DNA of 64,000 nt, taken from contig JADLFH010000054.1 in assembly GCA_020845705.1 (NCBI GenBank), positions 24,099 through 88,098 on the forward strand, written 5' to 3'. The notes under the pieces were generated by a model. It did not search any database, had not been told where the DNA came from, and worked only from the letters and a program-made list of their open reading frames with translations. The DNA comes from Microthrixaceae bacterium. GTDB taxonomy: Bacteria; Actinomycetota; Acidimicrobiia; Acidimicrobiales; Microtrichaceae. The stretch's first letter is position 1, and every line of letters begins with the position of its first letter. Both the position numbers and the translations under genes were made by a program. This document shows positions 8,366-16,492 of this stretch, one piece after another.

Positions 8366-9319
8366 ATGTCCGATGACACGTATCCGACCGGGGAGCCCGG
8401 CCAAGGCGAATCGCAGGATCCGAATGCCTGGCCGGCACAGCCGCCCCCTCCGGCATACGAGCCGCCGCCACCGGCTCCGCCTGCTCCTCCCGCCCCTCCG
8501 GCATACGAGCCGCCGCCACCGGCTCCGCCTGCTCCTCCCGCCCCTCCGGCATACGAACCGCCGGCCGCGCCCGGCTACCAGGCTCCACCGCCCCCCGCGC
8601 CCGGCTACCAGGCGCCGCCCCCTCCGGCCCCTCCGGCATATGAGCCGCCGGCCGCGCCCGGCTACCAGGCTCCACCGCCCCCACCCCCCGCGCCCGGCTA
8701 CCAGGCGCCGCCCGCCTATGGTGCTGCGCCCGCTGCGGGTGGCTGGGGTGGCGGGGACGGCACCACGCTGCCGCCTCCCCCGGGTGGCTATCCGCCGGCG
8801 GCACCAGGTGCCTACGGGTATCAGCAGTACGGTGGGGCGCCGGTCGCCGCCTACGCAGGGTTCGGTGCCAGGCTCGGTGCGCTCCTGGTAGACCTGATCA
8901 TCGTCGGAATCCCCATGGGCATCGCGTTCGGGGTGCTCTGGTTCTCCCTGACCGCCAACGGGGTGTGCATGTCGACCACGGGTTTCGGGGTCGAGGAATG
9001 TCGCGCGTTCAAGAGCGAAGGCAGCCGCACCTTGTTCTGGCTGGCCTACGTGGGCGCATACCTCGCGGTCACCGTCCTCTACTACATCCTTCCTGTGGCC
9101 AAGGGCGGCCAGACCGTCGGCATGAAGGTCGCCAAGATCAAGGTGGTCGGCATCGCGACCCAACAGCCGGCTGGAATCGGTCCGATCGTCGTTCGCTATC
9201 TCGTCCGCAGCTTCATCTCGGGTGCCATCTGCGGCCTGGGCTACTTCTGGATGCTGTGGGACGACCGCAAGCAGACCTGGCACGACAAGGCGGCAAGCAC
9301 CATCGTCGTCACCACCTGA
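8366..9319 (+). CDS. RDD-family membrane protein with proline-rich repeat N-terminus
   Basis: 317-aa protein. Residues 1-150 are low complexity (Pro, Ala, Tyr, Glu) built from imperfect repeats such as AYEPPPPAPPAPPAPP. An RDD domain follows: the Arg in FGARLGALLVDLI, two or three membrane helices, and the Asp pair near LWDDRKQTWHDKAAS. RDD proteins are of mixed or unknown function; some act as Na+/H+ antiporters, others as membrane anchors of regulatory or secretion components. The ATG at 8366 opens directly into MSDDTYPTGEPGQ. An earlier in-frame start would lie inside the divergent glycosylase. Confidence 0.8.
   Translation: MSDDTYPTGEPGQGESQDPNAWPAQPPPPAYEPPPPAPPAPPAPPAYEPPPPAPPAPPAPPAYEPPAAPGYQAPPPPAPGYQAPPPPAPPAYEPPAAPGYQAPPPPPPAPGYQAPPAYGAAPAAGGWGGGDGTTLPPPPGGYPPAAPGAYGYQQYGGAPVAAYAGFGARLGALLVDLIIVGIPMGIAFGVLWFSLTANGVCMSTTGFGVEECRAFKSEGSRTLFWLAYVGAYLAVTVLYYILPVAKGGQTVGMKVAKIKVVGIATQQPAGIGPIVVRYLVRSFISGAICGLGYFWMLWDDRKQTWHDKAASTIVVTT
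8453..8730 (+). repeat. in-frame proline-rich coding repeats (48-bp unit)
   Basis: A 48-bp unit starting with gcatacga occurs at 8453, 8501 and (diverging) 8549, encoding a 16-residue Pro-rich block. It is followed by two rounds of a second unit encoding PAAPGYQAPPPPAPGYQAPP. The unit lengths are multiples of three, so copy-number change would keep the RDD protein in frame. Confidence 0.85.
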
Positions 9320-9444
9320 CGGTGCGGTGGTGGGCCACGCTCCAAACGTGGCCGACGATGTTCACCGCCTCGTGATTACGAGGACACACTTCCGCAACAA
9401 AGCGCCGTAATCCTGTCAAGCACATCGCACGGACAGGAGCTCGG

Positions 9445-10644
9445 ATGGATTCTGGCAGTTTGACCTGGGTGCTGGTCTCGGCCGCACTGGTGTTGTTCAT
9501 GACCCCGGGTCTGGCCTTCTTCTACGGAGGCATGGACAGGGGTCGCAACGTCCTCAACATGTTGATGATGAACTTCTACTGCGTTCTGATCGTCCCCTTG
9601 CTGTGGGTGATCGTGGGCTATTCGCTCACGCAGGGTGAGGGGAACTTCATCGGCACCCTCGACCACTTCGGACTGAAGGGCATCGGCATCCTGGGTGAGG
9701 ATGCCGGCGGCACGTTGGCCACGATCGCGTTCCTCGGGATGTTCGCGGCGATCACTCCTGCGTTGATCTCCGGTGCGGTTGCGGACCGGATGAAGTTCTC
9801 AGCCTGGGCGATCTTCGTTCCCGTCTGGTCGCTTGTCGTCTACGTCCCGGTGTTCCGCTGGGTCTATGGCGGCTGGTTGGGTGACCGCGGGTCACTCGAC
9901 TTCGCCGGTGGAACGGCGATCCACGTGAATGCCGGGATCGCGGCGTTGGCGGCTGTGGGGGTTCTGGGTAAGCGGAAGGGCTGGCCGGAGGAGGGTCATC
10001 CGCCGCACTCGATGCCCCTGGTGATGATCGGGACGGGAATCCTCTGGTTCGGCTGGTTTGGCTTCAACGCCGGGTCAGCGCTCGCCGCCAACGGTCAAGC
10101 GGTCCAAGCGTTCATGAACACGTTCCTCGCCGCGGCGGCCGCTGGGTTCGCCTGGTGTGTTGTGGAACGCGTCAGGGACGGTCACTTCACCAACCTGGGC
10201 GCGGCGTCGGGAATCGTTGCGGGTCTCGTGGCGATCACCCCGGCCGCTGGGTACGTTTCGGGAATGGCGCCGATTGCGATCGGGGTCGTGGCCGGCGCGA
10301 TCTGCTGCTATGCCGTCCGCCTGAAGAACCGCTTGGGCTACGACGACGCACTCGACGTGGTCGGGGTCCACTTCGTCGGGGGTCTCGTCGGCTCGCTCAC
10401 CATCGGGTTCTTCGCCAACCCGGAGTATTTCGGCGCGGATTTCATGGAAGGTCTCTTCTACGGCGGTGGTGTGAAGCTGTTGGCCGAGCAGGCCCTGGCG
10501 AACCTGGCCGCGATCGTGTGGTCATTCGCGGTGACCTTCGGGATCATGATCCTGCTGAAGAAGACCGTGGGAGTTCGGGTGAGCGAGGAGGCCGAGGTCG
10601 AAGGACTCGACCTCTCCGAGCATGCGGAGGCGGCTTACCACTGA
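9445..10644 (+). CDS. amt: ammonium transporter
   Basis: Amt/MEP/Rh family channel of 399 aa with about eleven membrane helices. Family blocks include FFYGGMDRGRNVLNMLMM near the N-terminus, GGTAIHVNAG with a conserved His (about residue 155), and DDALDVVGVHFVGG with the second pore His. An AGGAG ribosome-binding site precedes the ATG. It is followed after 63 bases by a P-II gene, the standard amt-glnK pair, in which the P-II protein closes the channel when nitrogen is sufficient. Confidence 0.96.
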   Translation: MDSGSLTWVLVSAALVLFMTPGLAFFYGGMDRGRNVLNMLMMNFYCVLIVPLLWVIVGYSLTQGEGNFIGTLDHFGLKGIGILGEDAGGTLATIAFLGMFAAITPALISGAVADRMKFSAWAIFVPVWSLVVYVPVFRWVYGGWLGDRGSLDFAGGTAIHVNAGIAALAAVGVLGKRKGWPEEGHPPHSMPLVMIGTGILWFGWFGFNAGSALAANGQAVQAFMNTFLAAAAAGFAWCVVERVRDGHFTNLGAASGIVAGLVAITPAAGYVSGMAPIAIGVVAGAICCYAVRLKNRLGYDDALDVVGVHFVGGLVGSLTIGFFANPEYFGADFMEGLFYGGGVKLLAEQALANLAAIVWSFAVTFGIMILLKKTVGVRVSEEAEVEGLDLSEHAEAAYH

Positions 10645-10707
10645 GTGGTCGGTGTTCAGAAGTGAGTTGAAACGACAGTCGACAGTTCGGAAAGAAGGAG
10701 CCACACC

Positions 10708-11049
10708 ATGCCCAGTCTCGTGACAGCGATCATCAAGCCGTTCAAGCTCGAGGAGGTACGCACCGCACTTCAGTCGGTCGGCGTGCTCGGGCTCACGGCC
10801 ACCGAAGTCCAGGGTTACGGCCGTCAAGGGGGCAAGACCGAGACGTTCCGCGGCTCGGAGTACAAGGTGGAGTTCGTGCCGAAGGTGAAAGTCGAGGTAC
10901 TCGTCCCCACCAGCGAGGTGGACGAGGTCATCACGGTGATCGCTCGGACGGCGAACTCCGGCAAGATCGGGGACGGCAAGATTTGGTCGGTGGATGTCGC
11001 CAAGGTCATGCGCATACGAACCGGGGAGTTCGGCGACCAGGCGATCTGA
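10708..11049 (+). CDS. glnK: nitrogen regulatory P-II protein
   Basis: Trimeric sensor of 2-oxoglutarate and ATP/ADP that regulates Amt. The 113-aa protein has the P-II start (TAIIKPFKLEEVR), a T-loop GRQGGKTETFRGSEYKVEFVPK with Tyr52, equivalent to the Tyr51 that is modified in other bacteria, and the C-terminal GKIGDGKIW signature. A GAAGGAG ribosome-binding site precedes the ATG. Location after amt supports the GlnK role. Confidence 0.95.
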   Translation: MPSLVTAIIKPFKLEEVRTALQSVGVLGLTATEVQGYGRQGGKTETFRGSEYKVEFVPKVKVEVLVPTSEVDEVITVIARTANSGKIGDGKIWSVDVAKVMRIRTGEFGDQAI

Positions 11050-11073
11050 GACGCCCGGGTCCCCCGTCCTCGC

Positions 11074-12552
11074 TCAGAGGCTGTCGCGGCCCATGCCGGC
11101 GAGCAGTCCGCCGACACAGGCAAGGACCCCCACCCCACCGCAGGTGATCCACATCGCCTCGGGGCTGACGACATCGGAGAGCCGGCCGGTTGCCAGCGAG
11201 CCAACCAGGATCGACGACCACATCACCCCGCGTGCAGTTAGCGTGACCCGACCCTGGAGTTCTGCGGGGAAGAGACGCTGGCGCATCGCGGCCCAGTTCG
11301 TCATGAGATACGCGAAGGCCACGCCGCCGATCAGGAACGCCACCGTCGCCGATGCGATCGACGGCGCCAACCCGACGGCCATCACCGCTGCTCCGAGTAC
11401 GCCCGTGGACACCGGGAGGACCGCGGGGCGGATCTTGTCGGTCCGCTCCACCATCGGGGCGGCGAGGATGCCCGCCACCCCGCCGAGAGCGAACAGCGCT
11501 CCGATGCCGAACGGTCCCAGGTCGAGCGACCGTCGTGCGAGGGTGACGAACTGCTGTCCCAGCGGGAGCGTGCAGATGTTGAACAGTGCCGTGATGACAA
11601 GCGCACGTCGGAACATCGGGTGTTCCGTCAGCAGGCGGAAGGACTCACGCATCTCGGCCCGCCGCGAAGGAGCGGAGGTGGCCTCTGCCCGACTTTCGGC
11701 GAGCTCGATGCCGCCCTGTCGGATCGCACGGCGCACTGAGAGGAGCGCAGCGGCCGACAACAGGAAGCTCACGGCATCGAACCCGAAGGCGAGCCACAGC
11801 CCCGCTTCGATCAACGCCCCCGCGAGGATCGGACCGGCCGTCATGCCGATGTTCTCGGAGAGCACGAGTCTGTTGTTGGATCGCAGGTCGAGCTCATCGG
11901 GCACCAGGCGCGCGACGAACGAGCTCTGAGCGCCGTCGAAGACCAATCGCAGCAGACCCAGCGCGAACGCGGCGACGATCAGGACCGCTACCGGGAACCG
12001 GTCCAACGTGTGCAGGAAGAAGAGTCCGGCAAGCACCAGGGCGCGGCAGAGATCGACCGCCACCATCGTCGAACGGGCGTGGCGACGATCGGTGAAGGCC
12101 CCGGCGACGCTTCCCAGGAGCACCGTGGCCAGGGTCTCGGCGAACACGACCGCGCCGACGGCAAGGCCGGATCCGGTGAGGCGGTCCGCCGCGAGTGGCA
12201 GGGCCAGGATCGTCAGGTGATCCCCGATGTTCGACGCGGTGTGTCCCCACCAGAACCACTTGAATGCCCGCCAGCGGGCTCGGGTGTGTCGCCGTCGGCT
12301 GACCCGCGGCGTCGGGTCTCTCAGATCGACGACAGCCTCGTCGTCGATCGCCTCGGTGACGGGGTGGGGTGAGGTGATCCCGGCTGGATCGGCCACGGAC
12401 CCGAAGTAGCGGCCCAGCAGGCCGGTGCCGATCTGGTCTATGAGGCTCTGCTCGACGAGGCCGTGCTCGGCATCTCCCTCGTCGATCTCGGCCGCGTGCT
12501 CGGAGGGGGAAGCCTCGCCGTGCTGCGTGTCGGTCCGGTCGATCTGGCTCAC
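11074..12552 (-). CDS. MFS transporter
   Basis: About 492 aa from the GTG at 12552 (VSQIDRTDTQHG), preceded by a GAGGGAAG ribosome-binding site. About 90 charged cytoplasmic residues come first, then 10-12 membrane helices of the EntS/MFS_3 type with the loop GAFTDRRHARSTM. The start at 12678 would overlap the upstream protease gene by 40 bases. MFS_3 proteins are often exporters of siderophores or drugs; the substrate here is unknown. Convergent with glnK, 24 bases apart. Confidence 0.78.
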   Translation of the reverse strand: MSQIDRTDTQHGEASPSEHAAEIDEGDAEHGLVEQSLIDQIGTGLLGRYFGSVADPAGITSPHPVTEAIDDEAVVDLRDPTPRVSRRRHTRARWRAFKWFWWGHTASNIGDHLTILALPLAADRLTGSGLAVGAVVFAETLATVLLGSVAGAFTDRRHARSTMVAVDLCRALVLAGLFFLHTLDRFPVAVLIVAAFALGLLRLVFDGAQSSFVARLVPDELDLRSNNRLVLSENIGMTAGPILAGALIEAGLWLAFGFDAVSFLLSAAALLSVRRAIRQGGIELAESRAEATSAPSRRAEMRESFRLLTEHPMFRRALVITALFNICTLPLGQQFVTLARRSLDLGPFGIGALFALGGVAGILAAPMVERTDKIRPAVLPVSTGVLGAAVMAVGLAPSIASATVAFLIGGVAFAYLMTNWAAMRQRLFPAELQGRVTLTARGVMWSSILVGSLATGRLSDVVSPEAMWITCGGVGVLACVGGLLAGMGRDSL

Positions 12553-12638
12553 TCGTCGCTTCCCTCGATGACCTCCCCACCAAGGATGTCCGACATCCAG
12601 CTTGGCAGTCGAGGCGGCCGCGCGGGTGGTTGGTCGCC

Positions 12639-14024
12639 TCAGGCGGCGAGTGCTGCGCCCGGGTCGATCAGTCCCCACCCGTAGCCGTTGTCACGCCCTG
12701 CGCTTCCGAGATCGGTGGCTGTGGAGGTGACACGAGCGGTGATCTGGGACGCGCTCTCCGAGGGGTGGGCTGCCCTCAACAGGGCCACGAGCGCGGTCAC
12801 GTGCGGTGTCGCCATCGAGGTTCCGGACGACCAGGCATAGCCGCCGTCGAGGTAGGTGGAGTAGATGCTCGAACCCGGCGCGGCCACATCCACGTAGCTC
12901 GCCTGGGTGGAGAAGGACGAGCGGTTCATGGCCGCGTTCGTCGATGCAACCGCGATGGGCCAACTGAACGCGGCGGGCCAGCTCCAGTGGTTGTACGCCG
13001 GGTTCGAAGGAGGGCTGTTGGGATCACCGTTGTTGCCGGCGGCCGCCACCACCACCACGTCGTGGGACTGTGCGTAGTCGACCGCGGTCTGCATCGCCGC
13101 CGAGGCACAGCCCGTCGGGTTCGATTCGGGACACGTCGCGCCCAACGAGAGGTTGATGACCGATGCCCCGTTGTCGACCGCCCAGATGATGCCGCTCGCC
13201 GTCCAAGCGTCTGTGCCGGTGCCCTCGTTGGTGAGCACCTTGCCGATCATCAGCTTGACTCCCGGCGCTGCCCCCGCGATCCCGACACCGTTGTTCGCGG
13301 TGGCAGCGATCACACCCGCGACATGTGTGCCGTGACCGTGGTCGTCGTTCACCCCTTGGCCTGTGGCATCCCAGGTTGCGGCGACGTTGCCCGCCAGGTC
13401 TGGATGCGTGGTCTCGGCGCCGGTGTCGAGGACGGCGACACACAACCCGCCTCCGTTCGTGGTGTCCCACACATCCTCGAAGTCGAGCTGGTTGAGTGCC
13501 CATTGGCTCCCACGGGCAGGGTCGGTTGCGGTCGTCTGGGTGGTCATCGTGTGCTGCGGCTCGACTGCGAGTACCGCGCCGCCGTCGTCGGTGGCATCGG
13601 TCGCGATCGCTGTTGCGGCCACGACTGCGGCTGTCGGGTCGGCCACCTCGATCGTGGTGACCGACGGATGTCCATCCGCGTCGGTCGTCGTCACGGTGAG
13701 CGGCACACTCCCTGCTGATCCCGGCACCTCCGGGTCTGCGATCGCGGTGAGCGCCGAAAGGGCGGCGCCGAATGCCACCTCACCCACCGAAAGCGACTCG
13801 TTGGGTCCTTCCGTCGGTGAACCCGCCGCCTCCGGCCCCACGCCGCTGGTGCATGCCGGGGTCGTTGGCGTTGGGACTGCGGTGGTGGTCGTGGTCGGCT
13901 CTGGGCTACTGGCCGACGTCCCCCCGGGCGCAGGTGCAGTGGGAAGGCACGCGGTCACTGTCGCGGACGCAGCGAGCACGAGCGCGATGAGCCATCTTGA
14001 GGGTCCCGCCTTGGACATGGCCAA
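12639..14024 (-). CDS. subtilisin-like serine protease, lipoprotein (S8 family)
   Basis: 461 aa with a lipoprotein signal peptide ending TVTAC (C26), a Thr/Pro-rich linker, a prodomain-like stretch, then the S8 catalytic domain. The triad is clear: D200 in VAVLDTGA, H231 in DHGHGTHVAG, S403 in SGTSMATPHV, with the oxyanion Asn in AAAGNNGD. Expected to act on the outer face of the membrane. No dedicated substrate or immunity partner lies next to it. The region upstream holds a 51-bp palindromic element. Confidence 0.93.
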   Translation of the reverse strand: MAMSKAGPSRWLIALVLAASATVTACLPTAPAPGGTSASSPEPTTTTTAVPTPTTPACTSGVGPEAAGSPTEGPNESLSVGEVAFGAALSALTAIADPEVPGSAGSVPLTVTTTDADGHPSVTTIEVADPTAAVVAATAIATDATDDGGAVLAVEPQHTMTTQTTATDPARGSQWALNQLDFEDVWDTTNGGGLCVAVLDTGAETTHPDLAGNVAATWDATGQGVNDDHGHGTHVAGVIAATANNGVGIAGAAPGVKLMIGKVLTNEGTGTDAWTASGIIWAVDNGASVINLSLGATCPESNPTGCASAAMQTAVDYAQSHDVVVVAAAGNNGDPNSPPSNPAYNHWSWPAAFSWPIAVASTNAAMNRSSFSTQASYVDVAAPGSSIYSTYLDGGYAWSSGTSMATPHVTALVALLRAAHPSESASQITARVTSTATDLGSAGRDNGYGWGLIDPGAALAA

Positions 14025-14121
14025 GGCATCGGCGCCGCCGGTGCGGGGGTTGAGCAGGTGGGGCGGGAATGATCCGTTCGGCCCGCCCTGGCATGTGGGA
14101 TGTGGGCCCGGCCTCCCTCAC

Positions 14122-14172
14122 CGAACTTGCGTACGGATCCGGCCTCTGGCGACGGAATCGTACGCAAGTTCG
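14122..14172 (+). repeat. 51-bp palindromic intergenic element, copy 1
   Basis: Perfect outer arms: CGAACTTGCGTAC at 14122-14134 and its reverse complement at 14160-14172. The stem extends inward with two mismatches. The left arm continues GGATCCG, which defines its orientation as plus. It lies between the protease start and the efeO-like stop. The same element of the same length occurs at 25712, 37456 and 42075. Confidence 0.9.
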
Positions 14173-14243
14173 TTGGATCTGCGGTGAGGGCAGCCGAATT
14201 GTCGGCTACCGTCACCCATTGGAACCAACCAACTGGTTCGCCG

Positions 14244-14942
14244 TCAGCTCTTGTCCGCCACGCTGAACGTCCCCACCATTCCCAACTCGGTGTGAGGCTT
14301 GTCGGTCTTCGGGTCGACCAGGATGCACTGGTACGTGTACTCGCCGGTCTCGTCGAAGCTGATGGTCGCCGCGCCGTCCTTGCCGACCTTTGTCGACTCG
14401 ACTTCGCCTATCGCCTCCCCGTCGGGGCCGAGCACCTCGAACTCGTGTGGTTCGGTTCCACCGTTGTGCATCTCGAAGCGGATGGTCTCACCCGCGGTCA
14501 CGTCGGAGAGGTCCAGGTTCTCGTACTCGAAGTCGATCGCGGTGAACTTCTTGGTGCGATCGGCCTTCTTCTGTGGGGTGCCGCCCTTTCCGGTGACCTC
14601 GATCTTGGTGGAGAACCCCTCGCCCGTCTGGCCGGGCTTGCAGCGCAGCTCGTAGCTGCCGGCCACCAGGTCGACATCGAGGGCCCTCTTGCTGCCAGTC
14701 GTCACGTTCTCCACCTCGCCGACCACCGAGCCGTCCTCTCGAAGGACGTACAGCTCGCTTATGTCGTCGGCCTCGTTGGTGAAGGCAAAGGTGAGCTTGC
14801 CGGCGTCAAGGTCGGTCTCGGTCGGCGTGCAGGCCTTGTTGGTACCGGTGACGGCTATCTCGGTGCCGCCTCCGTCGGACGTGCAGCCGACGGCCAAGGC
14901 GAATGTGAGCATCAGAGTCGGGAGTGCCAGGGCGCGTTTCAT
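14244..14942 (-). CDS. EfeO-like cupredoxin-domain lipoprotein
   Basis: 232-aa exported lipoprotein with lipobox LAVGC near residue 20. Two cupredoxin-like beta domains can be seen, roughly residues 28-115 and 125-230; the second has MHNGGTEPHEFEVLG and GEYTYQCILVDP, carrying His and Cys that could bind a metal. It lies 33 bases downstream of the FTR1 permease on the same strand, so the pair forms an Efe-type iron import unit in which this protein would deliver or oxidise iron outside the membrane. The peroxidase EfeB is not present nearby. Confidence 0.8.
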   Translation of the reverse strand: MKRALALPTLMLTFALAVGCTSDGGGTEIAVTGTNKACTPTETDLDAGKLTFAFTNEADDISELYVLREDGSVVGEVENVTTGSKRALDVDLVAGSYELRCKPGQTGEGFSTKIEVTGKGGTPQKKADRTKKFTAIDFEYENLDLSDVTAGETIRFEMHNGGTEPHEFEVLGPDGEAIGEVESTKVGKDGAATISFDETGEYTYQCILVDPKTDKPHTELGMVGTFSVADKS

Positions 14943-14975
14943 CTTCGTTGTCCTTGTCCGGGGGTCTGTTGGTTC

Positions 14976-15833
14976 TCAGGCGACGCTGTCTGTCATGGGG
15001 CTCGGTGTTCCCACGGCCCTACTGGTGGACGCTGCGTCGGCAGCTCGGATGGGCCGCAGGAACAGCGTCATCGTCGGAACGAGGTAGGCGAAATAGGCCC
15101 CGACCTCGAGCACGGTCATCTGGGGCGCGAAGTTGAAGATGCCCTTGAGTAGCGTTCCGTACCACGATGTGGCCGAGAAGCCCAGGTCCCAGGCGAGCGT
15201 GTTGAGCCCGGGGAGGAACGCCGCTTCCTGAAGGTCGTGGATGCCGTAGGCGAGTACCCCTGCTGCGATGACGATGAGCGCAGCGCCGGTGATCAGGAAG
15301 AACTTGCGGAGGTCGAGGTGGACCGCCCCCCGATACAGCAGCCAGCCCAACACGACCGCTGTGGCGATGCCCAGGACCGCGCCCAGTGCGGGGCCCACAC
15401 CCGCGCCCTGTGCTTCGAACGTGGGGTAGATGAACAGTGCGGTCTCGAGCCCCTCGCGGCCAACGGCCAAGAGCGCGGCTACCCCTACGGCGACGGGGCC
15501 GAGGGATACTGCGTCGCCCATCTTCCCCTCGAGTTCCGCCCTGAGCGTGCGTGCGGCGCGGCGCATCCAAAACACCATCCAGGTGACGAAGCCGACCGCG
15601 ACGATCGAGGTGATGCCGCCGAAGGCCTCCTGTGCCTCGAAGCTCATCGACGCCGAGGTGAAATGCAGCGTCGCGCCGAAGCCGAGGGACAACACGATTG
15701 CCACGGCAACGCCGATCCAAAGCGCCGGGATGCGATCCCGATGGCCTCCCTTGACGAGGAACGACAGAAGGATTCCCACGACCAGTGCCGCTTCGAGCCC
15801 CTCTCGCAATCCGGTCAGGAAGGTTTGCAGCAC
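14976..15833 (-). CDS. efeU: FTR1-family iron permease
   Basis: 285-aa membrane protein with seven predicted helices and both REGLE iron-coordination motifs (R10-E14 and R126-E130), diagnostic of FTR1/EfeU high-affinity iron permeases. The GTG at 15833 is chosen because GAGG lies eight bases before it and the resulting N-terminus, VLQTFLTGLREGLE, matches the family; a GTG at 15854 has no ribosome-binding site. An IdeR/DtxR-like box 50 bases upstream suggests repression by iron. Operon with the cupredoxin lipoprotein downstream. Confidence 0.93.
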   Translation of the reverse strand: MLQTFLTGLREGLEAALVVGILLSFLVKGGHRDRIPALWIGVAVAIVLSLGFGATLHFTSASMSFEAQEAFGGITSIVAVGFVTWMVFWMRRAARTLRAELEGKMGDAVSLGPVAVGVAALLAVGREGLETALFIYPTFEAQGAGVGPALGAVLGIATAVVLGWLLYRGAVHLDLRKFFLITGAALIVIAAGVLAYGIHDLQEAAFLPGLNTLAWDLGFSATSWYGTLLKGIFNFAPQMTVLEVGAYFAYLVPTMTLFLRPIRAADAASTSRAVGTPSPMTDSVA

Positions 15834-15882
15834 GTCGGCACCTCGACAACTCACGAGCGGAAGGAGATCCCGCTGCCTGATG

Positions 15883-15901
15883 TTAGGTTACCTTCACTCA
15901 A
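15883..15901 (-). promoter_or_regulatory. candidate IdeR/DtxR iron box upstream of efeU
   Basis: The 19-base site starts with a perfect half-site TTAGGTTA and matches 13 of 19 positions of the classical IdeR consensus (TTAGGTTAGGCTAACCTAA) by eye. It sits 50 bases upstream of the efeU start, a position suited to iron-dependent repression. The second half-site is weak. Confidence 0.55.
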
Positions 15902-15946
15902 CTGCCTGAACGTTGTCAAGTCGGAGGAGGTCCTACGCTGGAGACG

Positions 15947-16366
15947 GTGAACCGGGGGAAGGATCCAGCCGATCGAGAGTCGTTGGCCCACAGGCTGCGA
16001 GAGGCGGCCGAGGAGGCCGAACGTCAGACCGGCCGTCGCGAGGAGACGCCCGAGGAGCTGCGGCGCGGACTGTCACGAGAGCTGTTGCGTGCCGTGTTGG
16101 GCGTCGTGGTCATCATCGTGGGAGTCGCGGCACTTCCGCTTCCGGGGCCCGGCTGGCTGATCATCATCGTTGGCCTCAACCTGTTGCCGTTTGCGTGGGC
16201 CGAACGCACGGTGCGGCTCATCAGGCGGAGGGTGCCCGGAGTGCCCGAAGAAGGAAACGTGCCGGCTCACATGTGGATCATCATGGCGGCGCTGACGGCG
16301 CTGGTGACCATCGGCTCGATCCTCTGGGGCGACAACATCTCGGAGTGGGCGAGAGACCTGATCTGA
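15947..16366 (+). CDS. PGPGW-family (TIGR02611-like) membrane protein
   Basis: 139-aa protein with an acidic/basic amphipathic N-terminus of 45 residues, a hydrophobic hairpin interrupted by the family motif LPGPGWLII (about residues 64-72), a short basic loop, and a third helix near the C-terminus. The family is widespread in Actinobacteria and has no known function. The GTG start is seven bases after a TACGCT -10-like box at 15934-15939, suggesting a leaderless transcript. Confidence 0.75.
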   Translation: MNRGKDPADRESLAHRLREAAEEAERQTGRREETPEELRRGLSRELLRAVLGVVVIIVGVAALPLPGPGWLIIIVGLNLLPFAWAERTVRLIRRRVPGVPEEGNVPAHMWIIMAALTALVTIGSILWGDNISEWARDLI

Positions 16367-16482
16367 GGCAGGGCCCGGTCCGCTGTGCCTCAAACTCGTT
16401 CATGAGGCAGGAGGGGCCGGATACCGCACCGGTGTGCCTCAAGGATCGGTTTGAGGCAGCAGGGGCCGGGGGGTTTGAGGCA
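16364..16482. repeat. cluster of TGAGGCA/TGCCTCA inverted and direct repeats
   Basis: The heptamer TGAGGCA occurs at 16364, 16403, 16452 and 16476, and its complement TGCCTCA at 16386 and 16435. The first two pairs can form hairpins with GC-rich loops; the last two copies are preceded by TT and followed by AGGGGCC-like or AAGGGCC sequence. The cluster fills the gap between two convergent genes and starts at the stop codon of the left one, so it probably helps end transcription from both sides. Confidence 0.7.
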
Positions 16483-16492
16483 GGAAGGGCCG

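Noticed and set aside
9320..9444. Possible GlnR box upstream of amt
   Set aside because: A few bases resemble the GlnR half-sites (gattac...), but the two half-sites and spacing are not both met.
14100..15152. Frames containing RTCVRIRP...SYASS near the four palindromic elements
   Set aside because: The recurrent peptide is the translation of the 51-bp repeat, not a conserved protein; the frames lie opposite or beside real genes.
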